A DNA stretch of 64,000 nucleotides from Methylomonas sp. AM2-LC. Its GTDB lineage: Bacteria > Pseudomonadota > Gammaproteobacteria > Methylococcales > Methylomonadaceae. The notes below the pieces were generated by a model. That model worked only from the letters and a program-made list of their open reading frames with translations. It was not told the origin of the DNA and searched no databases. The stretch covers positions 372,001 through 436,000 of the forward strand of contig NZ_CP157005.1 of assembly GCF_039904985.1 (NCBI RefSeq). The letters run 5' to 3'. Positions within the stretch are counted from its first letter, which is position 1; the number at the start of each line of letters is the position of its first letter. Positions 48,102 through 56,928 of the stretch are shown here, piece after piece. A program made the translations under genes and the position numbers.

Positions 48102-48306
48102 ACTAAATTGTTTAATGATGTGGCTAAGGAAAGTTAATTCGAAATAGTGAAAACAATAGCTTTTTTTGGAAGCCTGAGAAAACTATACTTCGATGTGCTT
48201 TGTGGGTGAATACCAGCGTTAAACGAGTAGTCAGTTAAATTGAATTGCCCTTGCTGGTTTCGATTATCACCGTTATCCAGCCTATACGAGCTATCTATTC
48301 AATTAC

Positions 48307-50451
48307 TTATAATTTCAATTCGTTTGAAACCCCTGTTATGTTACCAAGCATATCAAGGGTGTCGGATTTTAAAGTTTCATCGTGAATTAAATGCGCGACC
48401 CTATTAGCACTGTCTGTAAAAAATACCTTAGATTTGTCGTCAGCCAACAGGATAAGAACTGCATCTTGTTGTTGGTCTTTAGGTAATTTGAGCGCCAGAT
48501 CAAGCGCCTCATCAAATAAACTAATTGCCGGATTAATGTGTCCCAGTCGATACATATAGCGCGCTACTTTACTACTTGCCAACGCTTTAGACTCATTATC
48601 GGTAATTTGCGACAATTTCTTTATGGCAGTATCAAACAGCGTTTTTTGTATGACGGGATCCTCTTCCAGTAAAGCCGAAAATGCAGTCGCTATGGCTGAG
48701 AAATCCGGGTTAGTTATATAGCTAAGTTGTTTACTAACATCGGTTGAGAGGTTGTCGTGGTATTGTAATTCAATACTTTCAAAACTGGTCTTGGAGCGAC
48801 TAGTAGCAGAGTGAATCAATTCAGCATATTTTTTGATATAAGTTGCATTATTGATTTGATAAGCGGATTTTAGCAATAATGCTAGTCCTATTTCCTGTTT
48901 TACAGGATCTAATTTGAGCAAGGATAATTCGGCTAATATCAATGATACTTCTGCATTTAGGGAATTTCCAACTTTTGCATAATCAGCGGCAAGGTCAATA
49001 AAGCCTGAAATTTGCTCCAGACTAGGTTGTGCTTCTTTAAGTTTTTCTTGTGCAAGTGAAAAATGCTTGTTATAGGCATCTGCATTACCAAGAGTGTTTT
49101 CTATAACGGCAATTTTGCTGAAAACCATACTTTGTTTAACCGGGTCTATCAACTTAAATGCTTGGTTTTCGCCCTCTTCAAGCCCATTTTTTTTATTGGT
49201 GATGTTTTGCAGAGCCAAGTCAAGCTGTAGGGAATAGATGGCTTGCATTTCAGCTGGTTGGTTTTTAATGCGTTGGTTTAATTTAGTGAGAGTGGCATTT
49301 ATCAAATCTTGACGACTAAGTTTGGCGTATTCAGTTACTAGTTTGACAATAATGCTATTCTGGTCAGCTAAATTAGTTTGAAATTGACTCAGTAAATAGG
49401 CAGATTTAAATTTTTTGTCACTAATTAGTTGTTGTGCTTTGCGATAAAGGAAGGTATTCCATTCAATATCTGCACCTAATTGATGATACAAGGTGGTTTC
49501 AAAGACTCTGTTTTGGGTAGTTGCTTCGGAATTTTGGGAGCCAAGATTATAAGACTGCAAGAATTTGTTGATAGCCTGATAACTGGATATGAGGGGTTGG
49601 ACGTATAATTCGCCTTCTGCAGATGCAGGAATAGAATTGCTGATATCCAACAGGCTAGGTAATTGCCCTGCTTCCCCAATATTTTCTGGTGGGTTTTTAA
49701 CCGTATTGTCATTTCCGAAAGTGGCCGATTGAGTCTGATTCGGTGTTTTTCCAGTATTATTGTTTAACAGTGCTGCGTTGCTAGTATTATTTTCAGGCCA
49801 AAATAAATAAGTTGTGAGTCCAGTCAAGCCAAGTGCTAACAGGATAAGGGGGATGACATATTTATTCTTAAAAGTTGGTGCGTCGAAATTAAATGATTGA
49901 TGCTGGTTTTGTTCGTCTAAATCTTTCGCGAATTGCTCTTCAATGTTTGCATTGTCATTATGCTGCTGTTTTTGACGTTTTTCCTCTTCTTCACGCTGTT
50001 CTTCAAGTTTTGCTTCCAGAAGCAGATTTTTCCGTAAAGCTTCAATTTCAGCTATTTCATCCTGTATTTGGATTTTTTCTATATTTTCTTTACAGCTAGG
50101 ACAAATTTGAGATTTTTGTCCGTTAACAGCGGGTGTTTCTTTTTCACAAACGCTACAGATAAATGTTTTTGGGGAAGGATTGTTTGACGGTTCTACTGAT
50201 AAATGATCCCAGCGTGTGGTTTTTGTAACTTCAAAGGAACACAGTAAACCCATTTCCGTCAGAATATTACAAATTTTGATGGCTTGGTTTTCTGGAATAT
50301 TTTCCTGTATGCAAACTAATTCGCCGTCAGATGCAAGCAACATTTCCAGATTTTCGCCCTCAATACCCAAAGTGCTGCTAATGTTTTGTTTAATATCCTC
50401 TAATTCTCCAAGTCTATTTGGATTAACACCACTAACAAAAACATCAAACAT
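48307..50451 (-). CDS. 714-aa zinc-ribbon, single-span membrane protein with a long helical C-terminus
   Basis: Not recognised as a named family. Residues 1-80 form a small alpha/beta domain; a four-cysteine zinc ribbon is at C99, C102, C117 and C120; a highly charged coiled coil covers about 125-165; one membrane helix is at about 198-217 (IPLILLALGLTGLTTYLF); then a polar, Asn/Thr-rich linker and about 430 residues of helices with TPR-like periodicity. Predicted topology: zinc ribbon in the cytosol, repeat region outside. It stands between sixA and pdxA without a clear partner. A scaffold or sensor role is a guess. Confidence 0.72.
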   Translation of the reverse strand: MFDVFVSGVNPNRLGELEDIKQNISSTLGIEGENLEMLLASDGELVCIQENIPENQAIKICNILTEMGLLCSFEVTKTTRWDHLSVEPSNNPSPKTFICSVCEKETPAVNGQKSQICPSCKENIEKIQIQDEIAEIEALRKNLLLEAKLEEQREEEEKRQKQQHNDNANIEEQFAKDLDEQNQHQSFNFDAPTFKNKYVIPLILLALGLTGLTTYLFWPENNTSNAALLNNNTGKTPNQTQSATFGNDNTVKNPPENIGEAGQLPSLLDISNSIPASAEGELYVQPLISSYQAINKFLQSYNLGSQNSEATTQNRVFETTLYHQLGADIEWNTFLYRKAQQLISDKKFKSAYLLSQFQTNLADQNSIIVKLVTEYAKLSRQDLINATLTKLNQRIKNQPAEMQAIYSLQLDLALQNITNKKNGLEEGENQAFKLIDPVKQSMVFSKIAVIENTLGNADAYNKHFSLAQEKLKEAQPSLEQISGFIDLAADYAKVGNSLNAEVSLILAELSLLKLDPVKQEIGLALLLKSAYQINNATYIKKYAELIHSATSRSKTSFESIELQYHDNLSTDVSKQLSYITNPDFSAIATAFSALLEEDPVIQKTLFDTAIKKLSQITDNESKALASSKVARYMYRLGHINPAISLFDEALDLALKLPKDQQQDAVLILLADDKSKVFFTDSANRVAHLIHDETLKSDTLDMLGNITGVSNELKL

Positions 50452-50507
50452 TGCAAACTATCCTCAGAAATGGAGACGTAAAAACTTTATGTTAGTAATT
50501 ATTATAG

Positions 50508-50993
50508 TCAAGTAATTAGTGAGCAAGGGATGCTCCATAGCAAACGAGCGGTTGGCGTTCCAGTAAAGCAAACATCAAGACTGGTAAGTGATGCTTTTTT
50601 TATGCTGAAGTGATCACCTTTAGATTGTAATAAATAAGCTATCAGCTCAGAAAAATCAGGTTCGTGACCTACCAGCCAGATATTATCTAGTTGTTGTTCT
50701 GCAAGTTTGCCAAGTTCTGCAACGACCACTTTGAGTGGCGTGCCATTTTCAAGCCAGGTTACCAGAGTCACTTCAGGGCAAGCTTTCAGGTTTTTTTGTA
50801 CTATTTTTGCAGTTTGTTCAGCGCGTGTGAGTGGACTAGATAGCAATATTTCTGGTAGCAATTGCTTTGATTCACAAAAGTCTGCTACGCGTTTGCTTTG
50901 TTTGATACCTTTTTCAGTTAATATGCGTTTTTCGTCTGCAACTGTAAGGCTTCTGTCTTCTGCGTTGGCGTGTCTTAGTAAAGTAATTAGCAT
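50508..50993 (-). CDS. sixA: SixA-type phosphohistidine phosphatase
   Basis: A 161-aa histidine phosphatase: LLRHANAED gives the RH catalytic motif (R8, H9), LLSSPLTRAEQTA follows, and the second catalytic histidine lies in WLVGHEPDFSELI. Likely acts on phosphohistidine domains of phosphorelay or PTS proteins. Starts 3 bp after the DUF190 gene. Confidence 0.92.
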   Translation of the reverse strand: MLITLLRHANAEDRSLTVADEKRILTEKGIKQSKRVADFCESKQLLPEILLSSPLTRAEQTAKIVQKNLKACPEVTLVTWLENGTPLKVVVAELGKLAEQQLDNIWLVGHEPDFSELIAYLLQSKGDHFSIKKASLTSLDVCFTGTPTARLLWSIPCSLIT

Positions 50994-50996
50994 GAT

Positions 50997-51311
50997 TTAG
51001 TGATCTCTTAAATGGGCAAAGGCTTGCCAACTGATAACATGCGTAATGCCCGTAAAGGATTCTAAATTTTTAAGAATGCTGTCAATACGTTCCGGTAAAT
51101 CATAGAATTCAATAATTAAAGGCAAATCCAGTGATAAATCTGCAAGTGAGCTGGTATGCAGTTTGCCATCAGTACCAAAACCTGCGATACCACGTAATAC
51201 AGTGACGCCTGAAACTTGTTCCTGATCACGTAGAAAATTGAAAATACGCGTGAGGAGATGTTCGCCTTCACGAAGATAAATACGGACTATTGTGATAGTT
51301 TGAGTTGCCAT
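50997..51311 (-). CDS. DUF190-family protein, partner of CrcB
   Basis: A 104-aa PII-like fold protein (DUF190): ITIVRIYLREGEHLL, VSGVTVLRGIAGFG and LPLIIEFYD. DUF190 genes are commonly coupled to crcB; here its ATG at 51311 lies 25 bases inside the crcB 3' end, so translation is linked. Probably a regulator or accessory of the fluoride channel, which is inference. Confidence 0.88.
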   Translation of the reverse strand: MATQTITIVRIYLREGEHLLTRIFNFLRDQEQVSGVTVLRGIAGFGTDGKLHTSSLADLSLDLPLIIEFYDLPERIDSILKNLESFTGITHVISWQAFAHLRDH

Positions 51312-51994
51312 AACCAATTCCCGACCAAAGCACCAAGCCACAGCATAGTAACGCCTAATAGGGCGTTAATGATGAACAGGCTTAATAACGTATGAAATTC
51401 CAGGCTTAAATCCGCAGATTTAAATACAAAACTTAAGGTTGACGCAATGGTCGCCACACCCAGTAGTAAAATAAAACTGGTAGTTTGCCATTCTATACTC
51501 AAATTAAAACGGTGCATTAGGAATTTTGTCAGCATAGAACTAAAAAACGTAAGCAATAAAATATTGAGTAAATTGATATAGGGTAGCGCTGGTATTTGCC
51601 AGTTAACTAAGGTATCGCTAAATAGGCTTCGCCCCAAAACCAAGCCAAGGCAGCATGCAGCAATACAAAATACGGTACTCAAAAATACGTTTAAAAATGC
51701 TTTACTCAGGCTTCCTGCTTCAAAAAGATAGAGTGTTTCCAGTGCAAAAGTTGAGAAAGTGGTGTAAGCACCAAGGAAGCCAACCAGTATTCCCGCACGT
51801 AATTCAATGGCTAAAGCAAAGCGCTGTAACAATAATTCTGTCAGAAAGCCCATTAAAAAAGAGCCAGATACATTGATGAATAAAGTGCCAATTGGAAAAC
51901 TACGTCCCAAAAAGCCATATATTAAATTAGCAACCAGAAAGCGTGTGATTGCGCCAACTGAACCGCCTATGGCTATCGCTATCAATTGTTGCAT
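51287..51994 (-). CDS. crcB: CrcB/Fluc fluoride channel with an extra C-terminal membrane domain
   Basis: Residues 1-125 form a complete Fluc unit: IGGSVGAITRF, GTLFINVSGSFLMGF with the pore asparagine, and GFLGAYTTFSTFALE with the central Na+/phenylalanine region. Normal CrcB stops there (about 125 aa). This product is 235 aa: the remaining 110 residues hold three or four further helices (LLNILLLTFFSSMLTKFLM, SFILLLGVATIASTLSF, LLSLFIINALLGVTMLWLG) without the TTFST signature. It may be a decayed second Fluc copy or a different domain. No fluoride riboswitch consensus was seen upstream. Confidence 0.87.
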   Translation of the reverse strand: MQQLIAIAIGGSVGAITRFLVANLIYGFLGRSFPIGTLFINVSGSFLMGFLTELLLQRFALAIELRAGILVGFLGAYTTFSTFALETLYLFEAGSLSKAFLNVFLSTVFCIAACCLGLVLGRSLFSDTLVNWQIPALPYINLLNILLLTFFSSMLTKFLMHRFNLSIEWQTTSFILLLGVATIASTLSFVFKSADLSLEFHTLLSLFIINALLGVTMLWLGALVGNWLWQLKLSQ

Positions 51995-52228
51995 AATTTT
52001 TTATGATTCACTTGAACCAGCCTCAAGATTTATAGTGAGTTTTGTTAGCTTGAAGATCGATTATATGAGAGGTTCAAAAAGAATGTCTCTACAAACCCAG
52101 CAATTTGGGTAGTGCTAGCAATCGTTCTCCCCTGTTTGCAAAGATTGCCTTTGCAATGTAGATAAATATTTTCAGTGTGTCTGTCTTAAACTGCATTTTA
52201 ACGGTGTTTCAAAAGATTTATTGAAAAT

Positions 52229-53128
52229 TTATCGGTTGTTGCCTGGCTGAGTAGGCGGCATTTTTTCCCGCAGTTTTAAAAATCTTTGATAACGGCTGGT
52301 AGAAACTTCACCTTTCGTGACAGCCGATCTGACTGCACAATCTTTATCTGTTACATGGCGACAATCATTAAACCGACATTGACCTATGAAAGGCTGAAAC
52401 TCACGATATCCCCACGCCAATTGTGCTTCCGATAATCCGGCAAGTCCAAAAATGGCCACGCCAGGACTGTCAATCAACTGCCCACCACCAAGCAGGTGAT
52501 AGAGTGTAGCGGCGGTAGTGGTGTGTCTACCATGGCGAGTGGTTTCTGAAACACTGTTTATACGTAAGTTTTTATCGGGTAACAGAGCGTTGGTTAAGGA
52601 TGATTTACCTACCCCAGATTGTCCGGCGAACATACTGGTTTGCTGGCTTAAAACGGCTTGCAAATCACTAATGCCGATGTTTAGTTTGCTACTGACTTTG
52701 TATAGAGGGTAGCTAAGAGATTGATAATACTGTAATTCTAGCTCAATAGTATTTGCAAAAGGTAAATCAATCTTATTAAATACGATGGCAGCATTAATAT
52801 TGCAATTTTCACAGATGCATAAATATTGATCCAGAAGCAAAAAGTCGCATTCGGGTTCCGCTGCAAAAACGACAAAAATAGTGTCGATATTGGCAGCCAC
52901 AGGTCGGGTTTGTTTGCTACGACTAGGGCGTTGCAAAACTGAGCGTCTGGGTAATAGTTGTTCGATACGTCCTTGTTGGTCTGCGATTATGGAGATCATA
53001 ACTTGATCGCCAACAACTACTGTGTCCAGTTTACGTAAGGTTTGACAGAGTAGTGTTTGCTCACCCACCTCAACCGCTATACCTTGGCCGAGGTGGGCAA
53101 TCACTAAGCCTTGCTGCAGTTCACTCAT
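52229..53128 (-). CDS. rsgA: RsgA, small-subunit ribosome GTPase
   Basis: Circularly permuted GTPase in 30S maturation. 299 aa: N-terminal OB domain; FNKIDLP (G4) precedes GQSGVGKSSLTNAL (G1) and DSPGVAIFGL (G3); the C-terminal zinc site CRFNDCRHVTDKDCAV is complete. Overlaps the M48 protease gene by four bases (ATGA). Confidence 0.96.
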   Translation of the reverse strand: MSELQQGLVIAHLGQGIAVEVGEQTLLCQTLRKLDTVVVGDQVMISIIADQQGRIEQLLPRRSVLQRPSRSKQTRPVAANIDTIFVVFAAEPECDFLLLDQYLCICENCNINAAIVFNKIDLPFANTIELELQYYQSLSYPLYKVSSKLNIGISDLQAVLSQQTSMFAGQSGVGKSSLTNALLPDKNLRINSVSETTRHGRHTTTAATLYHLLGGGQLIDSPGVAIFGLAGLSEAQLAWGYREFQPFIGQCRFNDCRHVTDKDCAVRSAVTKGEVSTSRYQRFLKLREKMPPTQPGNNR

Positions 53129-54378
53129 CCAGCGGACTGCATTTTCGCTTCGATATGTGCGATACGAATGGCAGCCGGAGGATGGCTATAATGAAAAGCC
53201 GAATAAAGTGGATCAGGGGTCAGGGTGCTGGCATTCTCTTCGTATAGTTTTACCAAGCCGCTGATCATTTTGCTGCCTTGTGCTTGTTCGGTGGCAAAGT
53301 CGTCAGCTTCAAATTCAAATTGACGCTGAAAATATGCACTAATGGGTTGCATGAACGTGGTAAATACCGGAGATACCAAAGTAAACAACAACAAGGCTGC
53401 AGCATTTGAGTGTATGCTGACGCCTAAGCCATCAAAGAACCAATCCTGTGTGATTAACCAACCTAATACGGCAAAACTAATCAGTGTCATTATCGACGAA
53501 GCAACCAGCATTTTAATAACATGCTTGCGTTTAAAGTGACCAAGTTCATGAGCCAGTACCGCTTCCAGTTCGTCTTCATCCAGTGAATTAATGAGAGTGT
53601 CAAAAAACACGATACGTTTATTGTTACCTAAGCCAGTGAAATAAGCATTACCATGTCCAGAGCGCTTTGAACCATCCATAATAAAAATGCCCTGACTATT
53701 AAAGCCACAACGGCTTAATAAGTTTTGGATGCGTTCTTTTAAACTGCCGTCTTCCATAGGCGTAAACTTGTTGAAAAGCGGGGCAATCACGGTAGGAAAC
53801 AGCCAGCTCATTAGCAATGAAAAGCTCATCACAATCAACCAGGCGTATAACCACCACAAGCTGCCAATACTATCCATCACCCACAAAATCAAGGCCATAA
53901 TCGGTAAACCTATACCCATGGTCAGGGTAAAGGAGATGAGTTGATCTTTAATGAATTGCGGCAGGGTATTTTTATTAAAACCAAACTTTTCTTCTATCAC
54001 AAAGGTTTGATAGAGGCTGAAGGGGATTTCCACCAACGTCATCAACAGAAAAATGTTAGCTACCGCTATTAAACTGGATAACAAGGGGGAAAGATCGAAA
54101 GTCGACCAAAATTCGAAGACTAAACTGATGCCACCACCCAGCGTCAAGAGTAATAAAAAAATCAGTCCAACGACACTGTCAATGTCGCCCAAGCGACTTT
54201 TTTCGATAGTGTAATCGGCAGCTTTTTGATGCGCACTTAACGATACCCGGTCGCTAAAAGCGGCGGGTACTTGCTCTCGATGTGATAATACATAGGCTTT
54301 CTGGCGCAAGGCTAACCAAAATTGAACACCATAGGATAGAGTTAAAGCGATAATAAAAATTACAGTAAAAGTAGTCAT
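53125..54378 (-). CDS. M48 Ste24-type membrane metalloprotease
   Basis: A 417-aa CAAX-protease-like (Ste24) enzyme with about seven membrane helices; zinc motif in LAHELGHFKRKH around 280-290 and third ligand in FEFEADDFA. Bacterial members act in membrane protein quality control. It is distinct from the M48 protein at 11.3 kb. Divergent from orn. Confidence 0.93.
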   Translation of the reverse strand: MTTFTVIFIIALTLSYGVQFWLALRQKAYVLSHREQVPAAFSDRVSLSAHQKAADYTIEKSRLGDIDSVVGLIFLLLLTLGGGISLVFEFWSTFDLSPLLSSLIAVANIFLLMTLVEIPFSLYQTFVIEEKFGFNKNTLPQFIKDQLISFTLTMGIGLPIMALILWVMDSIGSLWWLYAWLIVMSFSLLMSWLFPTVIAPLFNKFTPMEDGSLKERIQNLLSRCGFNSQGIFIMDGSKRSGHGNAYFTGLGNNKRIVFFDTLINSLDEDELEAVLAHELGHFKRKHVIKMLVASSIMTLISFAVLGWLITQDWFFDGLGVSIHSNAAALLLFTLVSPVFTTFMQPISAYFQRQFEFEADDFATEQAQGSKMISGLVKLYEENASTLTPDPLYSAFHYSHPPAAIRIAHIEAKMQSAG

Positions 54379-54466
54379 TGTAAATTAGGATACGGTTAAC
54401 AATTAGCGACACAGATTAGCTAATGCTACAATTTACCGCAACATTAATATAATTGGCGGAAATAAA

Positions 54467-55012
54467 ATGTCTCAGGATGCTAATAACCTCATATGGATTG
54501 ATTTGGAAATGACAGGTCTGGATCCCGATAATGATAGGATTATTGAGATAGCCACCATAGTAACCGATAAAGACCTTAATGTTCTAGCTACAGGTCCTCT
54601 TATGGCCGTAAAACAGAGCGATGAGGCACTTGCCGCAATGGATAATTGGAATCAGGAACATCATGGACAATCTGGTTTGATTTCACGCGTTAAAAATTCA
54701 ACGATTAGTGAGGCTGATGCAGAACAGCAAACTATTGAGTTTTTAAGCCAGTGGTTACCTGTTAGAACGTCGCCTATGTGTGGCAATAGTATTTGTCAGG
54801 ATAGACGTTTTTTATATCGTTATATGCCTAAACTGGAAGCGTTTTTCCATTACCGTAATTTGGATGTTTCTACCGTAAAGGAATTGGCTGGGCGTTGGGC
54901 TCCTCAGCTCAAAGACGGATTTCAGAAAAAATCTGCCCATCAAGCATTGGACGATATTATCGAATCCATAGAAGAACTGCGTTATTACCGAGAACATTTT
55001 TTCAAGTTTTAA
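54467..55012 (+). CDS. orn: Oligoribonuclease
   Basis: DEDDh 3'-5' exonuclease that degrades 2-5 base RNAs and pGpG. 181 aa. Acidic residues: [11 protein letters not shown] (D and E), [12 protein letters not shown] (D) and [11 protein letters not shown] (H, D). Divergent from the Ste24-type gene. Confidence 0.97.
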   Translation: MSQDANNLIWIDLEMTGLDPDNDRIIEIATIVTDKDLNVLATGPLMAVKQSDEALAAMDNWNQEHHGQSGLISRVKNSTISEADAEQQTIEFLSQWLPVRTSPMCGNSICQDRRFLYRYMPKLEAFFHYRNLDVSTVKELAGRWAPQLKDGFQKKSAHQALDDIIESIEELRYYREHFFKF

Positions 55013-55101
55013 TGTTTTGCATGTCTTAAATCCGGTTGTTGGCCTATTCATGTCGTCAACCGAAAAGCCAAAATTTTATTTTATTCAGGTAACCATTTGT
55101 T

Positions 55102-56373
55102 ATGTTAGACCCTAGATTATTTAGAAGTGAACTTGATTATGTTCAGCAACAATTGCAAAGACGTAATTTTAATTTTGATGCAAATGGTTATCAGATTTTA
55201 GAAGAACGCCGTAAAGATATTCAGGTTAAAACTCAAGAATTACAAAGTGAGCGTAACACCCGATCTAAAATTATTGGTCAAGCTAAAGCGCAAGGTCAGG
55301 ATATTCAGCCCTTACTGGATCAAGTAGAGAATTTAGGCGATCAACTTAAATTGGCCGAAACAGAATTACAAGATGTGCAAGCGCAATTAACTATTTTATT
55401 GGAAGGCATTCCCAATATTCTGGATGAAAGCGTGCCAGCAGGTAAAAGTGACACGGATAATATCGAAGTAAGTCGGTGGGGAAATATCCCTGTTTTTGAC
55501 TTCGCTCCGAAAGATCATGTAGATTTGGGTGAACCTTTAGGAATGAATTTTGAGCTGGGCGCTAAAATTGCCAGTGCTCGTTTTGTTGTGCTAACTGGAA
55601 AGCTGGCAAGCTTGCAGCGTGCCATTATTCAACTGATGCTGGATACGCACAGTAATGAACATCAATATCAAGAAACCTATGTGCCGTTTATGGCTAATGC
55701 AGCCAGTTTGCGCGGTACAGGACAGTTACCTAAATTCGAAGCGGATTTGTTTACCGTTAAAAATGATCCTACTTTGTATCTTATTCCAACCGCCGAAGTG
55801 CCTGTTACCAATATTGTGCGGGATGTCATATTGGAGGCTAAACAACTGCCTTTAAAGTTTGTCTGTCATTCACCCTGTTTTCGTAGTGAAGCGGGTGCTT
55901 ATGGCAGTGATGTACGCGGTATGATTCGTCAGCATCAGTTTGAAAAAGTTGAGCTGGTGCAAATCGTCAAACCCGAAGAATCTGTGCAGGCCCACGAGGA
56001 ATTAACCGCGCATGCCGAAACTATTTTGAAAAAACTGCAACTGCCTTACCGAAAAGTGTTGTTATGCGCAGGAGATACCGGATTTTCTTCCGCTAAAACT
56101 TACGATTTAGAAGTTTGGCTACCTGGGCAGCAAAAATACCGGGAAATTTCTTCGTGTAGTAATTTTAAAGATTTTCAGGCGCGTCGTTTGCAAGCACGTT
56201 GGCGTAATCCTGAAACAGGCAAGCCTGAATTAGTACATACCTTAAATGGTTCGGGCCTTGCCGCTGGTCGTACCTTGATAGCCATTATGGAAAACTACCA
56301 AAATGCAGATGGTTCTATAACTGTACCAGAAGTGTTACGGCATTATTTAGGGGGGCTTGAGAAAATTAGCTAA
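55102..56373 (+). CDS. serS: Seryl-tRNA synthetase
   Basis: Class II synthetase, 423 aa. N-terminal antiparallel coiled-coil arm (about 28-100), motif 2 [21 protein letters not shown] (split across the loop) and motif 3 [18 protein letters not shown]. Intact. Confidence 0.97.
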   Translation: MLDPRLFRSELDYVQQQLQRRNFNFDANGYQILEERRKDIQVKTQELQSERNTRSKIIGQAKAQGQDIQPLLDQVENLGDQLKLAETELQDVQAQLTILLEGIPNILDESVPAGKSDTDNIEVSRWGNIPVFDFAPKDHVDLGEPLGMNFELGAKIASARFVVLTGKLASLQRAIIQLMLDTHSNEHQYQETYVPFMANAASLRGTGQLPKFEADLFTVKNDPTLYLIPTAEVPVTNIVRDVILEAKQLPLKFVCHSPCFRSEAGAYGSDVRGMIRQHQFEKVELVQIVKPEESVQAHEELTAHAETILKKLQLPYRKVLLCAGDTGFSSAKTYDLEVWLPGQQKYREISSCSNFKDFQARRLQARWRNPETGKPELVHTLNGSGLAAGRTLIAIMENYQNADGSITVPEVLRHYLGGLEKIS

Positions 56374-56590
56374 GGTCAGAAGTAATGTCTGCTCTAGGGG
56401 TTTAGAGCTTACGTAGTACGCCCCTACGAATGGTTTCAACGGGTTATTTGAGTGAACAGTTACGAATTTTATTGCGCATTGTGTTCTACTCAATTACTCT
56501 ACAGGATAGATTTTTGGGTTGGTTTTACTGGAAGTCTAACCATCCAAGCTGCCTTGCCTCTTGGACAAACAAAACACATGAGGAATATCT

Positions 56591-56665
56591 ATGATTGCAG
56601 CACTAATTTACGTTCTAACTATGCTTTTTGCAGCCTATGTAATTTATAGCACCTGGAAAGAGTAA
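56591..56665 (+). CDS. Possible 24-aa single-span membrane peptide
   Basis: ATG 56591 lies 7 bases after GAGG; stop TAA 56663-56665. The peptide is one hydrophobic helix (MIAALIYVLTMLFAAYVIYS) with a TWKE end, the size and shape of CydX or KdpF-like accessory peptides, though no matching complex is next to it. A clear terminator follows 50 bp later, making a compact possible unit. Too short to exclude chance. Confidence 0.42.
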   Translation: MIAALIYVLTMLFAAYVIYSTWKE

Positions 56666-56716
56666 AAATATATAAGCAATGAGAATTAATAAGAAGCTTT
56701 ACTTATAAAATTATTG

Positions 56717-56756
56717 AATGCGGAGTTTCAAAATCTATTGTAACTCCGCATTTTAA
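56717..56756 (+). terminator. Terminator after the 24-aa peptide
   Basis: AATGCGGAGTT (56717-56727) pairs perfectly with its complement (56742-56752) across a 14-base loop, followed by TTTTAAA. An 11-bp GC-containing stem with a T-tail fits a Rho-independent terminator for whatever is transcribed rightward here. Confidence 0.75.
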
Positions 56757-56789
56757 ATAGCATAATTCAGTTTAATTCTTTGAAAACTG

Positions 56790-56928
56790 GTAACTATTCA
56801 GCGTGGTATACACCTTAAAATCTATGGTCTGCACAATGTATTGAACAAGATGAAGCGCATCGATAGATTTACTCGCCTCCTGGCATATGCACATCCTATA
56901 AATACTGACAATTACTCTGAATAGTTAC
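56790..56928. repeat. Dispersed MITE-like repeat, copy B
   Basis: Ends GTAACTATTCAG (56790-56801) and CTGAATAGTTAC (56917-56928) are perfect 12-base inverted repeats. The core (AAGCGCATC, CGCCTCCTGGC, GCACATCCTAT) matches the reverse complement of copy A. The right end overlaps the 3' end of the RND pump gene (stop at 56912-56914), so the element forms its last codons. Confidence 0.68.

Larger units (their letters stand above)
56374..56911. other. Intergenic region serS / RND pump
   Basis: About 540 bp. It holds a hairpin TAGGGG/CCCCTA (56395-56400, 56421-56426) just past serS, a possible 24-aa membrane peptide (56591-56665), a strong terminator (56717-56756) and most of repeat copy B (56790-56928). 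A longer plus-strand frame at 56452-56649 reads through the peptide's ribosome site out of register and is not credible. Confidence 0.65.

Noticed and set aside
51995..52228. Possible fluoride riboswitch upstream of crcB
   Set aside because: Neither strand shows the conserved crcB-motif elements; only a short GCAAAG/CTTTGC hairpin is visible.
56452..56649. 65-codon plus-strand frame after serS
   Set aside because: No ribosome site, no recognisable pattern, and it overlaps the better supported 24-aa frame in another register.
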